From contig NZ_FQZB01000004.1 of the NCBI RefSeq assembly GCF_900141845.1, forward strand, positions 227,752-291,751: a DNA stretch of 64,000 nucleotides, read 5' to 3'. Origin of the DNA: Clostridium cavendishii DSM 21758. GTDB lineage: Bacteria; Bacillota; Clostridia; Clostridiales; Clostridiaceae. Position numbers and translations under genes: made by a program. The notes under the pieces were generated by a model that ran no database searches, was not told where the DNA came from, and saw nothing but the letters and a program-made list of their open reading frames with translations. Shown in pieces: positions 35,859-45,346 of this stretch. Each line of letters opens with the position of its first letter. The stretch's first letter is position 1.

Positions 35859-35888
35859 ATTGTATCACCAACTGTTGCATATTGCAAC
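35859..35888 (-). promoter_or_regulatory. Operon promoter with MarR-type palindrome on the -35 box
   Basis: -35 TTGCAA (35887-35882), 17-base spacer, -10 TACAAT (35864-35859). The palindrome GTTGCATATTGCAAC (35874-35888) covers the -35, as expected for a repressor. A second weaker dyad ACAATATAGATTGT covers the -10. MarR repressors often bind TTGC-N5-GCAA-like sites, and a MarR gene lies at the far end of the operon. Confidence 0.75.
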
Positions 35889-36218
35889 TATTTTTTTAAA
35901 ATTTTACATTATATAATTCATATAAATACTTTCTATAAATTTGTATATTTTTCTCTAATAATTACAACTACATTTTTAAATATTTTATATAAGCTATAAA
36001 AATAAAACTTAAATTAATTAAAAATGCATTGAAAACAACAAAAAATATACGTTTGTATAAAAAATATTTTGTATTTCTAAGATACTTTGAAGGATAAAAT
36101 AGATTTAATTAAGAATTATGGCTACTCATTCCTTCATTGGTTTCATTTTAATAAGTATATTTATTAAAAAACTTCGATAATTCAACTATAAAATATTCTT
36201 AAGGAGGAGTATGTATAT
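35889..36218. other. Divergent promoter region between the metalloid-type operon and the first chemoreceptor
   Basis: AT-rich. It holds the candidate flagellar-type promoter for the chemoreceptor near 36155-36180 and a strong ribosome site AAGGAGGAG at 36201-36209. No coding frame. Confidence 0.5.
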
Positions 36219-38267
36219 ATGAAATTTAAAACTATACGAATGCGTACTTTAATGTCAGTTTTACCTTTAGTAGTAGCTTCTATGTTTTTGTTAACAAGTA
36301 TAAGTTATTTAAGTGCTAAAAGCTTATTAAATAAAGAACTTGATACAAAAATGAATACTCAACTTGGACAAGTTATTGAAAGTGTTGAAAGGAATTTAGA
36401 TAAACATGCTGCTATCCCTATGGATTTAGCAAAAGTTGCTGAATCTTATGGTACATCTATTACTAAAGATAATTATTCAATAATGTTAAAAAATGTAATA
36501 ACTAATAATACTGATACTCTTGGTGCCGGTATATGGTATGAACCATATAAATATAATAAAGACATTAAATTTTTTGGTCCTTATGCTTATAAAGATGGTG
36601 ATAAGGTAGTATACACTGATGATTATGCTACTGAAAATTATAATTATCCTAACCAAGATTGGTATAAAGGAGCTTCAAATACAACTAACAAAATAGTTTG
36701 GAGTAATCCTTACTACGATGATACTACAAAAACAACAATGGTTACTGCAACCTCTCCATTTTATGATGCAAACCATAAGTTATTAGGTACTGCTACAGGA
36801 GATATTAATATTACAAACATTCAAAAAATGGTTGGAGATGTTAAGATAGGTACTACTGGTAAAGCTATCCTCATTGATAATAGCGGTCTATTTATGGCTG
36901 GTGTTCCTACTGATAAAATAATGAAAGCTAAAGTTTCTGAAGATACCACTATAGGTCTTAAAACTCTAGCTACTGATTTATTAAGTGGAAAATCTGGTAA
37001 TAGCACATATACGTCTTCTAATGGTAAAAATATAGTTTACTATACTACAATACCATCTACAAAATGGGTTGTAGCACTTACAATACCTGAAGCAGAGCTT
37101 TATGCTCCACTTAACTCATTATTAGTTAAATTATCTATTATAACAATTATATCAATACTTATTTCTATAGTTGTAGTTGTATTATTTAGCATATATATTT
37201 CAAAAAATCTTAAAAATGCTAATGTTATTTCTCAAAGCATAGCTGAAGGTGATTTTTCTAAAAATATAGAAGTAACTTCAGAAGATGAAATAGGAATGAT
37301 GTATACCAATTTAAACACTATGTCTTCTAAACTTAAAGATGTTTTAATTAAAGTTTCTCAAAATCTTGAAAACGTAGTTGCTACCTCTGAAGAATTAACA
37401 GCTAGTGCTGATCAAACTCAGATGGCTTCTGAAAAAATAGCTCTTTCAATGCAAGATATAGCTGAAGGATCTGATGTACAATTAAATTCTTCTGAAGATG
37501 CAGTTAAAATAGTTGAAGATATAAGCTTAAAAATACATCATATTTCTGATAATGTACAAGATGTTTCTAAAACTTCTATACATGCATTAGAAACTGCTGA
37601 AAAAGGTGAACAAGTTATAGGTAAAGTTAAATCTCAAATGGCAACTATAAATAAAAATGTAGTTTTATCTTCCAGAATAGTTAATGAATTAGGTGGAAAG
37701 TCTAACTCAATTGGTGAAATTGTTTCACTTATAACCAATATAGCTACTCAAACTGATCTATTAGCTTTAAATGCTGCTATAGAAGCTGCTAGAGCTGGTG
37801 AACAAGGTAAAGGTTTTGCTGTTGTTGCTGATGAAGTCAGAAAACTTGCAGAGCAATCTGGAGATGCAGCTGAACAAATAGGTAGTTTAATTGTTGAAAT
37901 ACAAAATGAAATATCAAATGCTATTAATATTATGAATGAAGGAACAACCTCTGTTAAAGATGGTATATTAATTGTTAATGATGCTAAAAATTCATTTGAT
38001 GATATCAATAATGCTATAAACGAAGTTTCTGGCAAGGCAAATAATGTTACCATAGTAATATCTGAAATCTATACTGCAACAAAAGAAATGTCAGAAGCAA
38101 TAGAAAAAATATCTAAAATATCGCAAGATAGTACTGGAAATACTCAAACAGTTGCAGCAGCTGCTGAAGAACAATCTGCTTTGATGAAGGAAGTTGCTAA
38201 TGCAGCTGAAAGCTTAACTAATATGGCTATAGATCTTCAAAACAATATAAACTTTTTCAAATTTTAA
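36219..38267 (+). CDS. Methyl-accepting chemotaxis protein with dCache sensor (tandem copy 1)
   Basis: Protein of 682 residues: membrane segment 12-33, extracellular dCache domain to about 285 (AGIWYEPY, PYYDDTTKTTMVTATSPFYD, PSTKWVVALTIP), second membrane segment near 300-322, HAMP, and a long cytoplasmic coiled coil with the conserved tip LLALNAAIEAARAGEQGKGF near residues 515-530. No C-terminal CheR-tethering pentapeptide. dCache sensors of this sort often bind amino acids or organic acids. About 80 percent identical to the next gene, by eye. The ribosome site is AAGGAGGAG. Confidence 0.92.
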   Translation: MKFKTIRMRTLMSVLPLVVASMFLLTSISYLSAKSLLNKELDTKMNTQLGQVIESVERNLDKHAAIPMDLAKVAESYGTSITKDNYSIMLKNVITNNTDTLGAGIWYEPYKYNKDIKFFGPYAYKDGDKVVYTDDYATENYNYPNQDWYKGASNTTNKIVWSNPYYDDTTKTTMVTATSPFYDANHKLLGTATGDINITNIQKMVGDVKIGTTGKAILIDNSGLFMAGVPTDKIMKAKVSEDTTIGLKTLATDLLSGKSGNSTYTSSNGKNIVYYTTIPSTKWVVALTIPEAELYAPLNSLLVKLSIITIISILISIVVVVLFSIYISKNLKNANVISQSIAEGDFSKNIEVTSEDEIGMMYTNLNTMSSKLKDVLIKVSQNLENVVATSEELTASADQTQMASEKIALSMQDIAEGSDVQLNSSEDAVKIVEDISLKIHHISDNVQDVSKTSIHALETAEKGEQVIGKVKSQMATINKNVVLSSRIVNELGGKSNSIGEIVSLITNIATQTDLLALNAAIEAARAGEQGKGFAVVADEVRKLAEQSGDAAEQIGSLIVEIQNEISNAINIMNEGTTSVKDGILIVNDAKNSFDDINNAINEVSGKANNVTIVISEIYTATKEMSEAIEKISKISQDSTGNTQTVAAAAEEQSALMKEVANAAESLTNMAIDLQNNINFFKF

Positions 38268-38270
38268 TAA

Positions 38271-38308
38271 TAAAAGTTCTTATAACTATTAAGTTGTAAG
38301 AACTTTTA
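38271..38308 (+). terminator. Terminator after chemoreceptor 1
   Basis: Stem AAAGTTCTTA...TAAGAACTTT with inner AACT/AGTT pairing, followed by TTACT; the T run is short. Confidence 0.75.
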
Positions 38309-38424
38309 CTATTTATATTTCAATCTTTTATTTATATATAACTCTATTTCCAATCTTACCTGGAATACAAAATACTTTTTTTCTAAATTTCTTATATATA
38401 TCATATAATATTCCATAAATCGAC

Positions 38425-38451
38425 TTAATATTATCTATAATTCTTCGATAT
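38425..38451 (+). promoter_or_regulatory. Candidate sigma-D (flagellar-type) promoter of chemoreceptor 2
   Basis: TTAA-N15-TTCGATAT, close to the Bacillus sigma-D pattern TAAA-N15-GCCGATAT. A related TTCGATAA lies at 36173-36180 before the first chemoreceptor. Confidence 0.5.
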
Positions 38452-38493
38452 TTAAAGTACATGTAAATTTTTCTAAAGGAGGATTATATAACT

Positions 38494-40542
38494 ATGAAAT
38501 TTAAAACTATACGAATGCGTACATTGATGTCAGTTCTACCAGTAGTAATAGCTTCTATGTTTTTCTTAACAATAATAAGTTATCTAAGTGCTAAAAGCAT
38601 ACTAAATAAAGAACTTGATGCAAAAATGAATTCCCAATTAGGTCAAGTTGTTGAAAATATACAAAAAAATTTAGACAAACATGCTGCTATACCTATGGAT
38701 TTAGCAAGAATTACTGAAAATACTGGAGCTAACCTTACTAAAGATAACTATGCTGCAATCTTAAAAAATATAATAACTAACAACAACGATACTCTTGGTG
38801 CTGGTATATGGTATGAACCTTATGAATACGATAACAACACTAAGTTTTTCTCTAATTATGCTTATAAGAATAATGATAAGGTAGTTTATACTGATGAATA
38901 TTCTTCTGAATCTTATAACTACCCAAATCAGGCTTGGTATAAAGCAGCAGTAAATACAACTAATAAAATAGTTTGGAGTAATCCTTACTATGATAGTACC
39001 TCTAAATTAACAATGGTTACTGCTACAGCTCCATTCTATGACCAAAATAAAAAATTATTAGGTACTACCACTGGTGATATTAATATATCAAATATACAAA
39101 AGATGGTCGATTCTGTAAAGATAGGCAATACAGGTAAAGCTGTACTTATTGATAATACTGGCTTATTCATGGCTGGAGTTCCTAATGAGAAAATAATGAA
39201 AGCTAAAGTTTCAGAAGATACAACTATAGGTTTTAAATCAATAGCTAGTGATCTATTAAGTGGAAAATCCGGTAACACTACATATACATCATCTAATGGT
39301 AATAATATAATTTACTATGATACGATTCCTTCCACTAATTGGGTTGTTGCACTCACAATACCACAATCAGAACTTTATGCTCCACTTAATTCATTGTTAA
39401 TAAAATCATCTATTATAACCATTATTTCAATACTCATTGCTATAGCTGTAGTTCTATTGTTTAGTATACATATTTCAAATAAACTTAAACAAGCTAATCT
39501 TATTTCTGAAAGTATTGCTAAAGGCGATTTATCAAAAAATATAGACGTAACTACAGAAGATGAAATAGGACTTATGTATACAAACTTAAATTCTATGTCT
39601 GATAATCTTAAAGATGTTTTAATTAATATATCTCAAAACCTTGAAAATGTTGTTGCTACTTCAGAAGAGCTAACAGCTAGTGCTGAACAAACTCAAATGG
39701 CCTCTGAAAAAATAGCAATTTCAATGCAAGAATTAGCTGAAGGTTCAGATACACAATTAAATTCCTCTGAAAATGCTGTTAAAATTGTTGAAGATATTGG
39801 TTCTAAAATGCACAATATTTCAAATAATGTTCAAGAAGTTTCTAAAACCTCTCTTCATTCATTAGAAACTGCTGAAAAAGGTGAAGCCGTAATAATTAAA
39901 GTTAAATCTCAAATGGCAACTATTAACCAAAATGTGGCTTTATCCTCTAAAATAGTTCATGCTTTAGGTGGAAAGTCAAACTCTATTGGTGAAATTGTCT
40001 CACTTATAACTGATATTTCTGATCAAACTAATTTATTGGCCTTAAATGCAGCCATTGAAGCCGCTAGAGCTGGCGAACAAGGTAAAGGATTTGCTGTAGT
40101 TGCCGATGAAGTAAGAACACTTGCTGAACAATCTAAAAATGCAGCAGAACAAATAGCTAAATTAATTTTAGAAGTTCAAACCGAAATCTCAAACGCTATT
40201 AATATCATGGATGAAGGAACAGCTTCCGTTAAGACTGGATTAGTTATTGTTGATGAAGCAAAGAACTCTTTTGATGATATTAATAATGCTGTAAATTTAG
40301 TTTCTGACAAGGCAAATAATGTTACTAAGGTTATAGATGAAATATACAAAGCAACAAAAGAAATGTCTATATCTATAGAACAAATTTCTAAAATATCTCA
40401 AGACACTACCGGAAATACTCAAACAGTTGCAGCTGCTACTGAAGAACAAACAGCATTGATGAAAGAAGTTGCTAATGCATGTGAAAACCTAACTAAAATG
40501 GCTACAACTGTTCAAAATAATATATCATTTTTTAAATTTTAA
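38494..40542 (+). CDS. Methyl-accepting chemotaxis protein with dCache sensor (tandem copy 2)
   Basis: Protein of 682 residues, exactly as long as copy 1 and co-linear with it: anchor, dCache, second anchor, HAMP, signalling coiled coil. Differences are concentrated in the dCache domain (for example the segment near residues 60-160), while the cytoplasmic tip is conserved, so the pair has probably diverged in ligand. Own promoter-like site and terminator, so the two are not one transcript. Ribosome site AAAGGAGG. Confidence 0.92.
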   Translation: MKFKTIRMRTLMSVLPVVIASMFFLTIISYLSAKSILNKELDAKMNSQLGQVVENIQKNLDKHAAIPMDLARITENTGANLTKDNYAAILKNIITNNNDTLGAGIWYEPYEYDNNTKFFSNYAYKNNDKVVYTDEYSSESYNYPNQAWYKAAVNTTNKIVWSNPYYDSTSKLTMVTATAPFYDQNKKLLGTTTGDINISNIQKMVDSVKIGNTGKAVLIDNTGLFMAGVPNEKIMKAKVSEDTTIGFKSIASDLLSGKSGNTTYTSSNGNNIIYYDTIPSTNWVVALTIPQSELYAPLNSLLIKSSIITIISILIAIAVVLLFSIHISNKLKQANLISESIAKGDLSKNIDVTTEDEIGLMYTNLNSMSDNLKDVLINISQNLENVVATSEELTASAEQTQMASEKIAISMQELAEGSDTQLNSSENAVKIVEDIGSKMHNISNNVQEVSKTSLHSLETAEKGEAVIIKVKSQMATINQNVALSSKIVHALGGKSNSIGEIVSLITDISDQTNLLALNAAIEAARAGEQGKGFAVVADEVRTLAEQSKNAAEQIAKLILEVQTEISNAINIMDEGTASVKTGLVIVDEAKNSFDDINNAVNLVSDKANNVTKVIDEIYKATKEMSISIEQISKISQDTTGNTQTVAAATEEQTALMKEVANACENLTKMATTVQNNISFFKF

Positions 40543-40548
40543 TACTTA

Positions 40549-40590
40549 AAAAGAAGTTCTTACAAAAATTAAATTGTAAGGACTTCTTTT
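40549..40590. terminator. Bidirectional terminator between chemoreceptor 2 and recQ
   Basis: Seventeen-base arms AAAAGAAGTTCTTACAA and TTGTAAGGACTTCTTTT (one mismatch) with A and T runs on the two sides. Confidence 0.88.
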
Positions 40591-40736
40591 ATTTTAAAAA
40601 TATATCTTATTAATTATAATTTAGAAGTAAATCTATATTACCCAAATCAGGAATCATTATTTTTAAGTAAAACTCCAACTCACTATCGTTCATAGTAATA
40701 AGTTTAATTGATTAAATCAACTATTTAGACTCTCAT

Positions 40737-42860
40737 CTAACTTATAAGTTTTTTAACTATAACTCCTTTTATTGCATCATAACTTATACTATTAGGAAGT
40801 TTTTCTTTTATTGGCTTTAGTTTATTATAACCAATTTCATCTATTACATCTAAAATCCGACTCTCCTCTTCACTATCAAAAATATTATCAAAATCTACTG
40901 CAAAATCTATATTATTTCCCTCGGAAATATATTGTTCTATATGAGAAAATATAGTTGTTAAAGCTAATTCCCTACCTTGAGCCACTTTTTTAATACTCTT
41001 TAACTCTCTTAGCATATCTACAGTCTCTACATAGGATTTCTTTTTCTCTTGTAACTTCTTAACTTCCTTTTTGAAGCTTCTTTTTACTTCTATATTATTT
41101 TCTTCTACATAAGTATTTATTAGTTCTAAAAATTGCTTACCATATTTTTGATACTTAAGGGCGCCTACACCAGATATATCCAAAAAGTCTTCCTTAATTA
41201 AAGGATATTTTGTACTCATTTCTTTTAAACTATTATCACCAAATACAAGATATGGTGGAATTTTTTCAGTAGCAGCAATTTCTCTTCTTAAAGCTTTTAA
41301 CATATCAAATAATCCATTTTCCTCAAAGCTTGCCTTAACCTCTTTAATCTCTTTAAATAAAATCTTTTCTTCTCCTTTGAGAACTGCTACTGATCTATTA
41401 TTAAGCTTTAAAACTGGAAATTCTCCACCGTAATCTATAACACCATGTGATATTAAAGTGTTTATAAATTCTTTAAGTCCATCCTTTGAGTACTCCTTCA
41501 TAATACCATAAGTAGAAAGCTTATCTAGTCCACATTCTAAAAGTTTCTTGTTTTGTGAACCTCTTAAGGTATCAACTACAACACCTACCCCATATCCTCT
41601 CTGCATCTTATATATGCAAGATAAAACCTTTTGGGCATCTATAGTTTTATCTACAAGTTCACCCTCTGAGTTACAGTTGCTACAATTATTACAATCTTCA
41701 TTTAATTCTTCACCAAAGTAATTTAATATATATCTCCTATAACAATCATTTGAATAAACTAAATCAGTCATTGTTTGAAGCTTAGAAAGTTCATTTAACT
41801 TTCTATCAGGATTAACAGTTCCTGTTTCTACAATATATCTTTGAGTTTGTACATCCCCCGGAGAAAATAAAAGTATACATTCACTCTTTTCACCATCTCT
41901 ACCAGCCCTACCTATTTCTTGATAATATCCTTCTATATTTTTAGGCATGTTATAATGAATTACATACCTTATATTAGGTTTATCTATCCCCATACCAAAA
42001 GCATTAGTTGCAACCATTACATTTTCTTTATCATAAACAAAATCTTCTTGATTTATTTTTCTTTCTTCATCTGAAAGCCCTGCATGATATCTAGTGGCAT
42101 TTATATGATTTTCTTGTAACATTTCACAGACTGCATCTACCTCTTTTCTAGTAGCCGCATATATTATTCCACTTACATCCTTATTTTTATTAACATAATC
42201 TAGTAAATATCTTTTCTTATTTACTCCTTTTTCAATAATTATACTTAAATTACTTCTATCAAAACCTGAAATAAAAATCTTAGGATCTTTAAGTCTTAAA
42301 AGTTTTATTATATCTTCTCTTACTTCTTTAGTTGCAGTAGCTGTAAATGCTGTAACTATTGGTCTATTATTTAAGAGGGTTATAAAATTACTTATATATT
42401 TATAACTACTTCTAAAATCATGTCCCCATTGAGATATACAGTGTGCTTCATCTATTGCCACCTGAGCTACTTCTAAACTTCCTATTTCAGCTATAAATTC
42501 TTGAGATTCTAATCTTTCTGGAGCTACATACAAAAGCTTTATCTCATTATTTTTAAGTTTATAATAAACTTCTTGAATTTCTACATTACTTAAAGATGAA
42601 TTTACATAAGCTGCTCCTATACCTAAACTATTAAGGGCATCTACTTGATCCTTCATAAGAGATATGAGTGGAGATATAACTATTGTTATACCTTCTAAAA
42701 TAATAGCTGGTATTTGGTAACACAAAGATTTCCCACCACCAGTTGGCATTATAATAGCAACATCTTTTTTATTTAAAATTTCATTTATTATGTCTTCTTG
42801 ATTATTTCTAAAAGTCTTATATCCAAAGTATCTATACAAGACTTCTTGTGCCTGACTCAT
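40737..42860 (-). CDS. recQ: ATP-dependent DNA helicase RecQ
   Basis: Superfamily 2 helicase of 707 residues: Walker A MPTGGGKSLCYQ near 38-49, DEAH box AIDEAHCISQWGHDFR, motif VI ATNAFGMGIDKP and QEIGRAGRDG, a zinc-binding RQC region with CYRRYILNYFG, CNNCSNC, and a C-terminal HRDC domain near 500-580. It unwinds recombination intermediates. ATG at 42860 is chosen because AGAGGATG sits 8 bases upstream, while the ATG 33 bases earlier has none. Confidence 0.95.
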   Translation of the reverse strand: MSQAQEVLYRYFGYKTFRNNQEDIINEILNKKDVAIIMPTGGGKSLCYQIPAIILEGITIVISPLISLMKDQVDALNSLGIGAAYVNSSLSNVEIQEVYYKLKNNEIKLLYVAPERLESQEFIAEIGSLEVAQVAIDEAHCISQWGHDFRSSYKYISNFITLLNNRPIVTAFTATATKEVREDIIKLLRLKDPKIFISGFDRSNLSIIIEKGVNKKRYLLDYVNKNKDVSGIIYAATRKEVDAVCEMLQENHINATRYHAGLSDEERKINQEDFVYDKENVMVATNAFGMGIDKPNIRYVIHYNMPKNIEGYYQEIGRAGRDGEKSECILLFSPGDVQTQRYIVETGTVNPDRKLNELSKLQTMTDLVYSNDCYRRYILNYFGEELNEDCNNCSNCNSEGELVDKTIDAQKVLSCIYKMQRGYGVGVVVDTLRGSQNKKLLECGLDKLSTYGIMKEYSKDGLKEFINTLISHGVIDYGGEFPVLKLNNRSVAVLKGEEKILFKEIKEVKASFEENGLFDMLKALRREIAATEKIPPYLVFGDNSLKEMSTKYPLIKEDFLDISGVGALKYQKYGKQFLELINTYVEENNIEVKRSFKKEVKKLQEKKKSYVETVDMLRELKSIKKVAQGRELALTTIFSHIEQYISEGNNIDFAVDFDNIFDSEEESRILDVIDEIGYNKLKPIKEKLPNSISYDAIKGVIVKKLIS

Positions 42861-42997
42861 ATTTTCACATCCTCTGATTTTTAAACTATACATATTATTT
42901 TAACATATATATAATATGTTGTCCTACCTTATTAATTATTGACAATAAACTTACAAGTAATCATTTTCTATGTAAAAAATTCATCTTTTAGAAAGAA

Positions 42998-43036
42998 AAA
43001 AAGTTTTAGAAAGAAGTACTTTCTAAAACCTTTTAT
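42998..43036 (-). terminator. Terminator of the chitinase gene
   Basis: Stem AAAAGTTTTAGAAAG/CTTTCTAAAACCTTTT with a 5-base loop, with T runs on the minus strand. Confidence 0.88.
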
Positions 43037-43042
43037 TTAAAT

Positions 43043-44857
43043 TTATACCAATCTCCATAATGCAGCTACTGATGCTGGGTCCCAACCTGGTAATGATTGA
43101 TGAGGTTGTATACATTCATAAGTTTTTCCTGAATAAGAAACCTTATCTCCAACCTTATAATTTACATATTCAGCCCAAGGTGTAACTGCTGGTTTATCTG
43201 AAACAGTTACTGTAACTTTATTTGAAACAACTGATTTATTTGCTGCATCGTAAAGTGTCACTGTGTAGTCATAACTACCTGGTGCTTTGTTAGTTATTGA
43301 TTTTGTTAAACTTACATCTGAAGAGTTATTAAGTGTTAAATTTCCTTTTTCTATTTCTGTTATTCCTTCGAATAATTTATATGAAACTGCGCTATTATTA
43401 GCTGGTACCATCCATGATAAATTATAGTTTCCACCATTTACATTATCTACTTTTAATGTAGCTGCCTTTAAAGTAGGTGTTACTGGTATTGTATCTTTAA
43501 CTACTACTGTAACTTTATTTGAAATTAATTTATTTTGTCCATCTGAAACTTCTACAGTATAATTATAAGTTCCTGGATTTTTATTTGAGATATTCTTAAT
43601 TATTGTAAAATCAGAAGTGCTATTAGCCTGTAATGTACCTGTAGCTACTGCTGAACTTTCTTCATATATAGTATATGAGGAAGCTGTATTATTCCTTGGA
43701 ACTACTGCTGTTAAACTAAAATTTCCATTATCTACATTGCTAGCTGTTAAACTTGCTGCCTTTAAGGTATTTACTGGTGGTTTTACTCCATTCGCAAAAT
43801 AATCGCTATATGAATTTGAAAATTCAAAGTTATTTTTAGCATCCCAATTTATTGACCATGTCATAAGACCTCTAAATCCAGGATATCCACCTTCCTTTGA
43901 AAGCTTATACTTTCCTCCATAAGGAATTCCCTTAGTTATATAATCTAAAGCTTTTTTCATTTCTGTTGGATTTATATATCCACCACCTGCTGCTCCTGTA
44001 GAAGCTGGAATTCCTATCATAACTTGATCTTCTCTTAATGCTGGGAACATATTGCTTGTGTTTCCACCTATTGGAAAACCATTTAAAAGCATGTCTGCCA
44101 TAGCTACTTCAAAATCAGCTGTTCCTTGATTATAAGTAACTCCATCTAGTCCCATATTTCCACCTGCATTATAATGTTGAACATGAATATAAGTTAATTT
44201 ATCTCTAACACCATAAATTATTGGAAGATATGCTCCCCATATGTTTCCATAAGAATTAATTCCACCTTGAACATAAGCGATTTCTGGTGCCATACTAACT
44301 ATAAAGTTTGGACCATAGCTATCTGCTAGTGTTCTTATAGCACTTATAAGATTTACTATTTGTGGAGTTTTAGGATTTTTGAAATCGTTGTCATTACCTT
44401 CAAGTGATATTCCTGATTCTAAATCTATGTCTATACCATCAAAACCATATTTATCAATAAGTGTTTTTAAAGAATTTACAAATTTGTCTCTTGATTGTGC
44501 ATCTGGTACTAGTACAACACCATTTTGTCCCCCTATAGAAAGATTAACCTTTTTTCCTTGTGATTTTAAATAAGCAATATCAGCTTTAAATCCTTCTTCT
44601 GTCCCATAGCAAGGTGTAAACTCAACTGTTGCTCTATCACCTCCTGTTTCACCAAAAGATACATTAATAACATCCCATTTTGGTGATACATCTCTTAATT
44701 TTATTATGCCTGTCCCATTATCAAAGTTGTGCCAATATCCTACTAATAATTTTTGTCCTAAGTTTGTCCCAGCTTTTGCTACCGTCGCTGGAATCAAGGT
44801 AAAGATTAGTATTAATGTTGTAAAAATTGAGGCTAAGGTCTTAAATTTTTTTGACAT
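43043..44857 (-). CDS. Secreted chitinase, GH18
   Basis: Protein of 604 residues. Signal peptide 1-29 (cleavage after AKA). GH18 barrel at about 35-355 with the catalytic motif FDGIDIDLE (acid Glu147) and SIGGQNG upstream. Two repeated beta-sandwich modules of about 95 residues (365-460 and 463-557) and a C-terminal CBM5/12-type chitin-binding module with VGDKVSYSGKTYECIQ and LPGWDPASVAALW. It hydrolyses chitin outside the cell; architecture resembles clostridial chitinases such as ChiB of C. paraputrificum. Ribosome site AAAAGGAGATG. It is transcribed away from the TULIP-like gene pair. Confidence 0.93.
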   Translation of the reverse strand: MSKKFKTLASIFTTLILIFTLIPATVAKAGTNLGQKLLVGYWHNFDNGTGIIKLRDVSPKWDVINVSFGETGGDRATVEFTPCYGTEEGFKADIAYLKSQGKKVNLSIGGQNGVVLVPDAQSRDKFVNSLKTLIDKYGFDGIDIDLESGISLEGNDNDFKNPKTPQIVNLISAIRTLADSYGPNFIVSMAPEIAYVQGGINSYGNIWGAYLPIIYGVRDKLTYIHVQHYNAGGNMGLDGVTYNQGTADFEVAMADMLLNGFPIGGNTSNMFPALREDQVMIGIPASTGAAGGGYINPTEMKKALDYITKGIPYGGKYKLSKEGGYPGFRGLMTWSINWDAKNNFEFSNSYSDYFANGVKPPVNTLKAASLTASNVDNGNFSLTAVVPRNNTASSYTIYEESSAVATGTLQANSTSDFTIIKNISNKNPGTYNYTVEVSDGQNKLISNKVTVVVKDTIPVTPTLKAATLKVDNVNGGNYNLSWMVPANNSAVSYKLFEGITEIEKGNLTLNNSSDVSLTKSITNKAPGSYDYTVTLYDAANKSVVSNKVTVTVSDKPAVTPWAEYVNYKVGDKVSYSGKTYECIQPHQSLPGWDPASVAALWRLV

Positions 44858-44943
44858 ATTTACATCTCCTTTTATATTTTTTATTTGGGTATGTACTCCT
44901 AACCTACTTATAAATTTTTACATTTAATTATGTTATTACTTAT

Positions 44944-44972
44944 ATAATATTTCATCTTGTAAACATTAACAA
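44944..44972 (-). promoter_or_regulatory. Promoter of chitinase with cre-like site
   Basis: -35 TTGTTA (44972-44967), 17-base spacer, -10 TATTAT (44949-44944). Over the -35 lies TGTTAATGTTTACA (44958-44971), a near match to the CcpA cre pattern except for TG in place of the central CG. This would fit carbon-catabolite repression of a chitinase. Confidence 0.5.
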
Positions 44973-45346
44973 TACATATTTTAAGATATATGTATTTTTT
45001 TATATTTTATTACTTTTTTATCCTTAGTTTTAACAACTTTCCTAAAAACCTATGTAAAATATTTCAATTTAATAAACTCTTACCTTATTTTCTTTTTAAA
45101 CATTATTTCTGCAGATTACTAAAACTTTACTAAAAGAATCTTTAGCGTTTTCTTGCACTGTGCGAAAAATATAGGCCAAAGAAATTAAAACTATTGCATT
45201 ATCTATACCATTAAGGTTTCTTTCATAACGATAAGTCCAGTATTTAGATAGGATGGAGAAACCAAAATCTAAATACTTATTTCATATTTCTGGTATTTAT
45301 GTAATAATAATGATGATAATATCATTAAAAAGAAGGAGTGAGGAAT
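44973..45346. other. Upstream region of the TULIP-like gene with inverted repeats
   Basis: Holds a hairpin at 45239-45277 (perfect arms AGTATTTAGA/TCTAAATACT) about 70 bases before the ATG, and a shorter one near 45151-45169 around GCACTGTGC. Neither has a T run. A leader RNA structure or protein-binding site is possible. No clear promoter was identified. Confidence 0.45.

Noticed and set aside
28821..35865. ACAATATA-type strings before the MarR gene, the GNAT gene and the metalloid operon as a shared operator
   Set aside because: The same string occurs in other AT-rich gaps (for example 23413 and 24935), so sharing is not informative.
45121..45346. Possible c-di-GMP riboswitch before the TULIP-like gene
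   Set aside because: A GGCC-type and a GCAC-type string are present, but the conserved GNRA-receptor and tetraloop blocks of class I or II are missing.
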